A stretch of 64,000 nt of DNA. It comes from Alphaproteobacteria bacterium HT1-32. GTDB taxonomy: Bacteria > Pseudomonadota > Alphaproteobacteria > Rhodospirillales > HT1-32. The notes beneath the pieces are model-generated. The model was not told the DNA's origin. It did not search any database and saw only the letters and a program-made list of their open reading frames with translations. Positions 60,623 to 64,000 of this stretch are shown here, one piece after another. The stretch is from NCBI GenBank assembly GCA_009649675.1, contig WJPL01000001.1, positions 1,756,469 through 1,820,468 on the forward strand, written 5' to 3'. The position numbers were made by a program, and so were the translations under genes. Positions within the stretch are counted from its first letter, which is position 1. Every line of letters begins with the position of its first letter.

Positions 60623-62305
60623 ATGTTTGCCAGCGACCGGCTGATGCTGTGCGGCCTGGCCTTCTTTGTTGTCTGCCTCAGTGCCCTGCCACTTGGGCGC
60701 CTGCTGCTTGAGGGCGTTGCGCCGGGCGGAGACCCCGGGCTGGATGTTGCCCGGGAAGTCCTGTCCTCAAAATCAACCTGGCTGGCGACCCAGCGTTCGA
60801 TGATTACCGGGATTGGCGGGGCGGTGATCTCGGTTGTGCTCGGGTCGATCTTTGCGCTGCTGGTGGCGCTGACGGATATCCGGGCCAAGGGGCCGCTGGT
60901 CTTCTGCTTCATGATTCCCATGATGATCCCACCGCAGATCACGGCTCTCAGCTGGATACAGTTGTTTGGTCCGTCCAGTGCCTTGCTGAATGCTCTGGGA
61001 ATTGCACCGCCGCTTGGTTCGCCCCATCCGATGTATTCGCAGGAAGGTATTATCCTGCTGCTTGGTGTGCAGCATGCACCGCTGGTGTTTCTGGCCCTCC
61101 GGGCGGGGCTGCGGTCTCTCCCCCGCGAAATGGTTGAAGCGGCCCGTATTTCCGGCAGTGGTCGCCTGCGGGTGATGTTTGATGTGGTTGTTCCCCTGAT
61201 GACACCACCACTGATTGCCGGCGGCGCGCTGGCTTTTGTTTCCGCTATCGGAAATTTCGGTATTCCGGCGATGCTGGGGACGCCGATTTCCTATACAACC
61301 CTGCCGGTGCTGATCTATCAGCGCCTCTCCGGCTTTGGCCCGTCGATCATTTCTGAAGTTGCCATTCTGTCGATCATCATCGGGGTTATTGCGCTGACCG
61401 GTCTGCTGGTTCAGAGCTGGATGTTGTCACGCCGGGATTACCGGACCATTGGTGCTCCCTCCCGTACCCTTGACCTGACACTCGGTCGCTTGCGTCCGGT
61501 TGCGGAAAGCGGGTGCTGGATGGTCATCGCCATGATCCTGATTGCTCCGTTGCTGGCACTGGTCGCCACCTCACTGGTATCTGCCTATGGCGTGCGTCTG
61601 AGCTTTGAGACGGCAACACTGGAAGCCTATAGCGAAGTGATCTTCCGGCAGGAGGTGACGGGCCGGGCCTTCCGGAATTCCTTCATTCTGGCAGGGGGGG
61701 CAGCAATCGTGCTGATGTTTGTTGCCATCCCGCTGGGTTATTTCATCGCCTGGCGCCGTTCCGGCGTGACCCGGTTCCTCGATATTGCGGCCGAGACACC
61801 CTATGCCCTGCCGGGTGTCGTGCTGGCTATTGCCTGTATTCTGATTTTCCTGAAACCGATTCCGCTGCTGGATATCAGCATTTATGGAACGCTCTGGATC
61901 ATCTTCGCGGCTTATCTCGGACGGTTTCTGACATTGGGGCTGCGTCCGGTCATCAGCGCCTTTATTCAGACAGACCGGTCGCTGGAGGAAGCCGCACAAT
62001 CCAGTGGTGCCGGGTTCCTGATGCGTCTGCGTTCTGCGATTGCCCCGGCGATTGCTCCGTCGGCGGCGGCGGGAGCAATTCTTGTCTTCATGACGGCGTT
62101 CAATGAGCTGACGGTGTCGGCCCTGCTCTGGTCGTCAGGTACGGAGACGCTGGGGGTTGTTGTCTTTAATCTGGATGACGGCGGCTATTCGGTGCTGGCA
62201 TCTGCTGTCGCCGTTCTCGCAGTCATCGCCATTCTTGTTCTCATGACTGCCGTCCATGCCCTGTCCGGACGGCTGCCGAAGGGGGTACTGCCATGGCAGA
62301 CCTGA
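60623..62305 (+). CDS. Iron-type ABC transporter permease (fused two-domain)
   Basis: About 560 residues from ATG at MFASDRLMLCGLAF; a TTG 45 bases upstream is the alternative, and neither has a clear ribosome-binding site. It has two homologous membrane halves of about six segments each. Each half carries a permease coupling motif, EAARISGSGRLRVMFDVVVP, in part, near residue 175 and EEAAQSSGAGFLMRLRSAIAP, in part, near 455. This fused FbpB-type layout is usual for iron-type importers. It overlaps the ATPase gene by 13 bases. Confidence 0.92.
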   Translation: MFASDRLMLCGLAFFVVCLSALPLGRLLLEGVAPGGDPGLDVAREVLSSKSTWLATQRSMITGIGGAVISVVLGSIFALLVALTDIRAKGPLVFCFMIPMMIPPQITALSWIQLFGPSSALLNALGIAPPLGSPHPMYSQEGIILLLGVQHAPLVFLALRAGLRSLPREMVEAARISGSGRLRVMFDVVVPLMTPPLIAGGALAFVSAIGNFGIPAMLGTPISYTTLPVLIYQRLSGFGPSIISEVAILSIIIGVIALTGLLVQSWMLSRRDYRTIGAPSRTLDLTLGRLRPVAESGCWMVIAMILIAPLLALVATSLVSAYGVRLSFETATLEAYSEVIFRQEVTGRAFRNSFILAGGAAIVLMFVAIPLGYFIAWRRSGVTRFLDIAAETPYALPGVVLAIACILIFLKPIPLLDISIYGTLWIIFAAYLGRFLTLGLRPVISAFIQTDRSLEEAAQSSGAGFLMRLRSAIAPAIAPSAAAGAILVFMTAFNELTVSALLWSSGTETLGVVVFNLDDGGYSVLASAVAVLAVIAILVLMTAVHALSGRLPKGVLPWQT

Positions 62306-63351
62306 AAATCACATCTGTCTGGAAACATTTCGGAGAAGACGCCGCGGTTGCGGAGGTCTCGCTGGCCGCAATGTCGGGCGAGTTCATCGCCCTGCTGGGG
62401 CCTTCCGGCTGTGGCAAAACCACGCTGCTGCGGCTGATTGCCGGTTTTGAACGCCCCACGGGAGGGCATATCCGTCTCGGTAACCGTGATATGGTTGACG
62501 GGAACGGTCTGTTTATTCCGCCCGAACACCGGCGGGTCGGTATGGTTTTTCAGTCCTATGCGCTCTGGCCGCATATGAATGTTGCCGAAAATGTCGGCTA
62601 TCCCCTGCGGGTACGGGGATTGCGCGGGGCCGAGGCCAATCGCAGGATTGACCTGGCTCTGGAACAGGTCGGGCTGGGCGGGCTCGGTGACCGCAGGCCG
62701 GCCAACCTCAGCGGTGGCCAGCGCCAGCGTGTCGCACTGGCCCGCTGCCTGGCGATGGAACCGGATATCGTTCTGCTGGATGAACCCCTCGCCAATCTGG
62801 ATGCCCATCTGCGCGAATCGATGCAGCATCAGTTCCGTGCCTTTCATCAGACCACCGGTGCCACGATGGTCTATGTGACCCATGATCAGGCTGAGGCGAT
62901 GGCCCTTGCGGACCGCATTGCAGTCATGGACAAGGGCAGGATCGTGCAGCTTGCACCGCCTCCGGAACTCTATGACCGCCCGGCAAACGAAATGGTGGCG
63001 CGTTTTATCGGGCGCGGTCAGGTGGTGACGGTTACCGGGGCTGGCGAACAGCCGGACGGCAAATGTCTGGTGCGGATCGGCGAACAGGTGTTTTCGGTAC
63101 GCGGGCATGTTGATGTCGGCCAGCCCGCCCGGCTGTGCATCCGGCCGGAATGGATGACGATCGGCGAAGCCGGTGCGGAAGGGGCGATTAGCGCGAAAAT
63201 TCAAAGCCGGACCTATCGCGGTCCGGTGAGCAGTCTGGAGGTCGCTGTCAGCGACGACTTGACCTTGTCGGCAGAAGTTCCGGGCTATGCCGGACAGATT
63301 GGTGATGCCGTTGGTGTCCTGATCCGGGATGGCTGGGTATTGCCCGGATAG
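62293..63351 (+). CDS. Iron-type ABC transporter ATP-binding protein
   Basis: A 352-residue ATPase of the Fbp/Pot-type importers. Walker A is GPSGCGKTTLLR near residue 37, the Q-loop FQSYALWPHMN near 83, the signature NLSGGQRQRVALARCL near 136, Walker B VLLDEPLANLD near 159 and the H-loop YVTHDQAEAMAL near 193. The C-terminal part (about 240-352) is a TOBE-like regulatory domain. Last gene of the binding-protein/permease/ATPase operon. Confidence 0.95.
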   Translation: MADLKITSVWKHFGEDAAVAEVSLAAMSGEFIALLGPSGCGKTTLLRLIAGFERPTGGHIRLGNRDMVDGNGLFIPPEHRRVGMVFQSYALWPHMNVAENVGYPLRVRGLRGAEANRRIDLALEQVGLGGLGDRRPANLSGGQRQRVALARCLAMEPDIVLLDEPLANLDAHLRESMQHQFRAFHQTTGATMVYVTHDQAEAMALADRIAVMDKGRIVQLAPPPELYDRPANEMVARFIGRGQVVTVTGAGEQPDGKCLVRIGEQVFSVRGHVDVGQPARLCIRPEWMTIGEAGAEGAISAKIQSRTYRGPVSSLEVAVSDDLTLSAEVPGYAGQIGDAVGVLIRDGWVLPG

Positions 63352-63491
63352 CTCCCTGTCCCGGGTGACAGAACTGCAATGGATTAGCGACCTGATCTTA
63401 AGGCGCAGGGAAGCGCCGGGGAGGTTGTCTGCGAAGCGAATGCGCGGATGATTGCGGAAAGGGTTGTGGAATAGTCTGAAGGCGGTCCGAG

Positions 63492-64000
63492 ATGGCAGAA
63501 ATTGAGGAAACCGGGGAAGCTCTGGCAGCCCTGGTCGAGAAGTCCCCGCTGAACACGGCGGCGAGACTGAAGCTGGTCAGCGAACTGGAGAAATCCGGCA
63601 AGTCTGAGGAGGCGCGACAGCAACTGATCGCCGCCGTTTCGATTGATCCGACACAGTCGGTCGCACAGCTGAAGCTGGCTGACCTGCTGCTGCGGGAAGG
63701 GGATATCAATGGCGCGGTGCGCTGCTTCGGTCTGGCGCAGGCTTTTACACCCCGCGACTCCCTGCGGCTCAAGATTGCGCTGGCCCTGCCGCCGCTGGTG
63801 GCATCCAACAATGAAATAGCCCTGCATCTGGCCCGAGTTCGTGCTGGTGTGGGGGCATTGTCGGCACAGAGCCTCTCGATTCCGGATCCGACCGTTGACG
63901 GTGCCTCGCTGTTTTATCTCGCTTATTACGGCATCAATGACCGTCCCTATTATGAGGCGCTGGCCCAGTTCTATCGGCGGGTTACGCCTGATCTGGCACT
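63492..64000 (+). CDS. TPR protein, SPINDLY-like O-GlcNAc transferase family (3' end outside window)
   Basis: The first 169 residues of a gene that runs off the right edge. TPR-like helices are seen in LKLVSELEKSGKSEEARQQL and LKLADLLLREGDINGAVRCFG, each quoted in part, followed near residue 145 by SLFYLAYYGINDRPYYEALA, which is a line typical for SPINDLY-type TPR proteins just before their GT41 domain. The glycosyltransferase part is not in the window. By family, it may glycosylate proteins such as flagellins; inference. Confidence 0.7.
   Translation, partial: MAEIEETGEALAALVEKSPLNTAARLKLVSELEKSGKSEEARQQLIAAVSIDPTQSVAQLKLADLLLREGDINGAVRCFGLAQAFTPRDSLRLKIALALPPLVASNNEIALHLARVRAGVGALSAQSLSIPDPTVDGASLFYLAYYGINDRPYYEALAQFYRRVTPDLA

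Noticed and set aside
1-64000. tRNA, rRNA, CRISPR array, integrase or insertion sequence
   Set aside because: I looked for clover-leaf ends, regularly spaced short repeats and transposase motifs and found none; the only tandem repeats are the two copies at 43818-43887.

Overview
The window reads as a chromosomal segment of a free-living, probably marine alphaproteobacterium. Signs of this are the moderately GC-rich genes, a complete System I cytochrome c maturation locus (ccmABCDEFGHI), a DUF2336 protein, several PAS/HisKA sensor kinases, a bufferin operon, and many substrate-binding-protein transporters (two TctC-type, one TRAP, one iron-type ABC). The lineage looks Rhodospirillales-like, but this is inference only. 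There is no rRNA, tRNA, insertion sequence, integrase or CRISPR array that I can see.

Layout. 1-1.3 kb: edge of a peptide-type ABC ATPase gene and a small membrane protein. 1.3-7.5 kb: tightly packed minus-strand glycan cluster (deacetylase-like protein, two MurG/COG4671-like glycosyltransferases, histidine phosphatase, two GT4 enzymes). 7.7-11.9 kb: gamma-glutamyltransferase, M15-like peptidase and L,D-transpeptidase. 11.9-14.5 kb: bufferin (copper-binding RiPP) operon bufA1-bufB-bufC-doxX. 14.7-18.6 kb: M19 dipeptidase, second gamma-glutamyltransferase and an orphan TctC protein. 18.7-22.7 kb: pentapeptide-repeat protein and a FAD/GcvT oxidoreductase. 22.8-24.6 kb: an unusual three-gene cassette (coiled-coil protein, DUF1232-like protein, divergent P-loop protein) preceded by a 15-bp perfect inverted repeat. 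24.7-29 kb: aspartate-dehydrogenase-like gene divergent from a TctC-TctB-TctA operon. 29-35.9 kb: ccm locus, with an FNR/FixK-type box in front of ccmC. 36-40.4 kb: SDR dehydrogenase, DUF1232 and DUF3429 genes, MFS transporter, DUF2336 protein. 40.5-43.7 kb: TRAP transporter. 43.8-46.9 kb: tandem 32-bp operator-like repeats, YHS protein, sensor kinase, diguanylate cyclase. 47-52 kb: accessory-looking stretch with a phytase-like esterase, a 512-residue repeat protein and several small unknown genes in AT-richer DNA. 52-58 kb: two more orphan kinases, an EamA transporter and a DUF4197 protein. 57.9-63.4 kb: GST, FAH-family hydrolase and an iron-type ABC transporter. The window ends inside a TPR/SPINDLY-like gene.

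How parts work together. The bufferin operon should make, modify and export-protect against copper through a modified periplasmic peptide. The ccm operon matures c-type cytochromes, and its FNR-type box suggests control by oxygen. The two gamma-glutamyltransferases and the dipeptidase fit salvage of glutathione-like peptides. Four genes for abundant secreted proteins (bufA, tctC, dctP and the iron binding protein) are each followed by a strong hairpin before their partner genes, which would give differential expression inside the operon.
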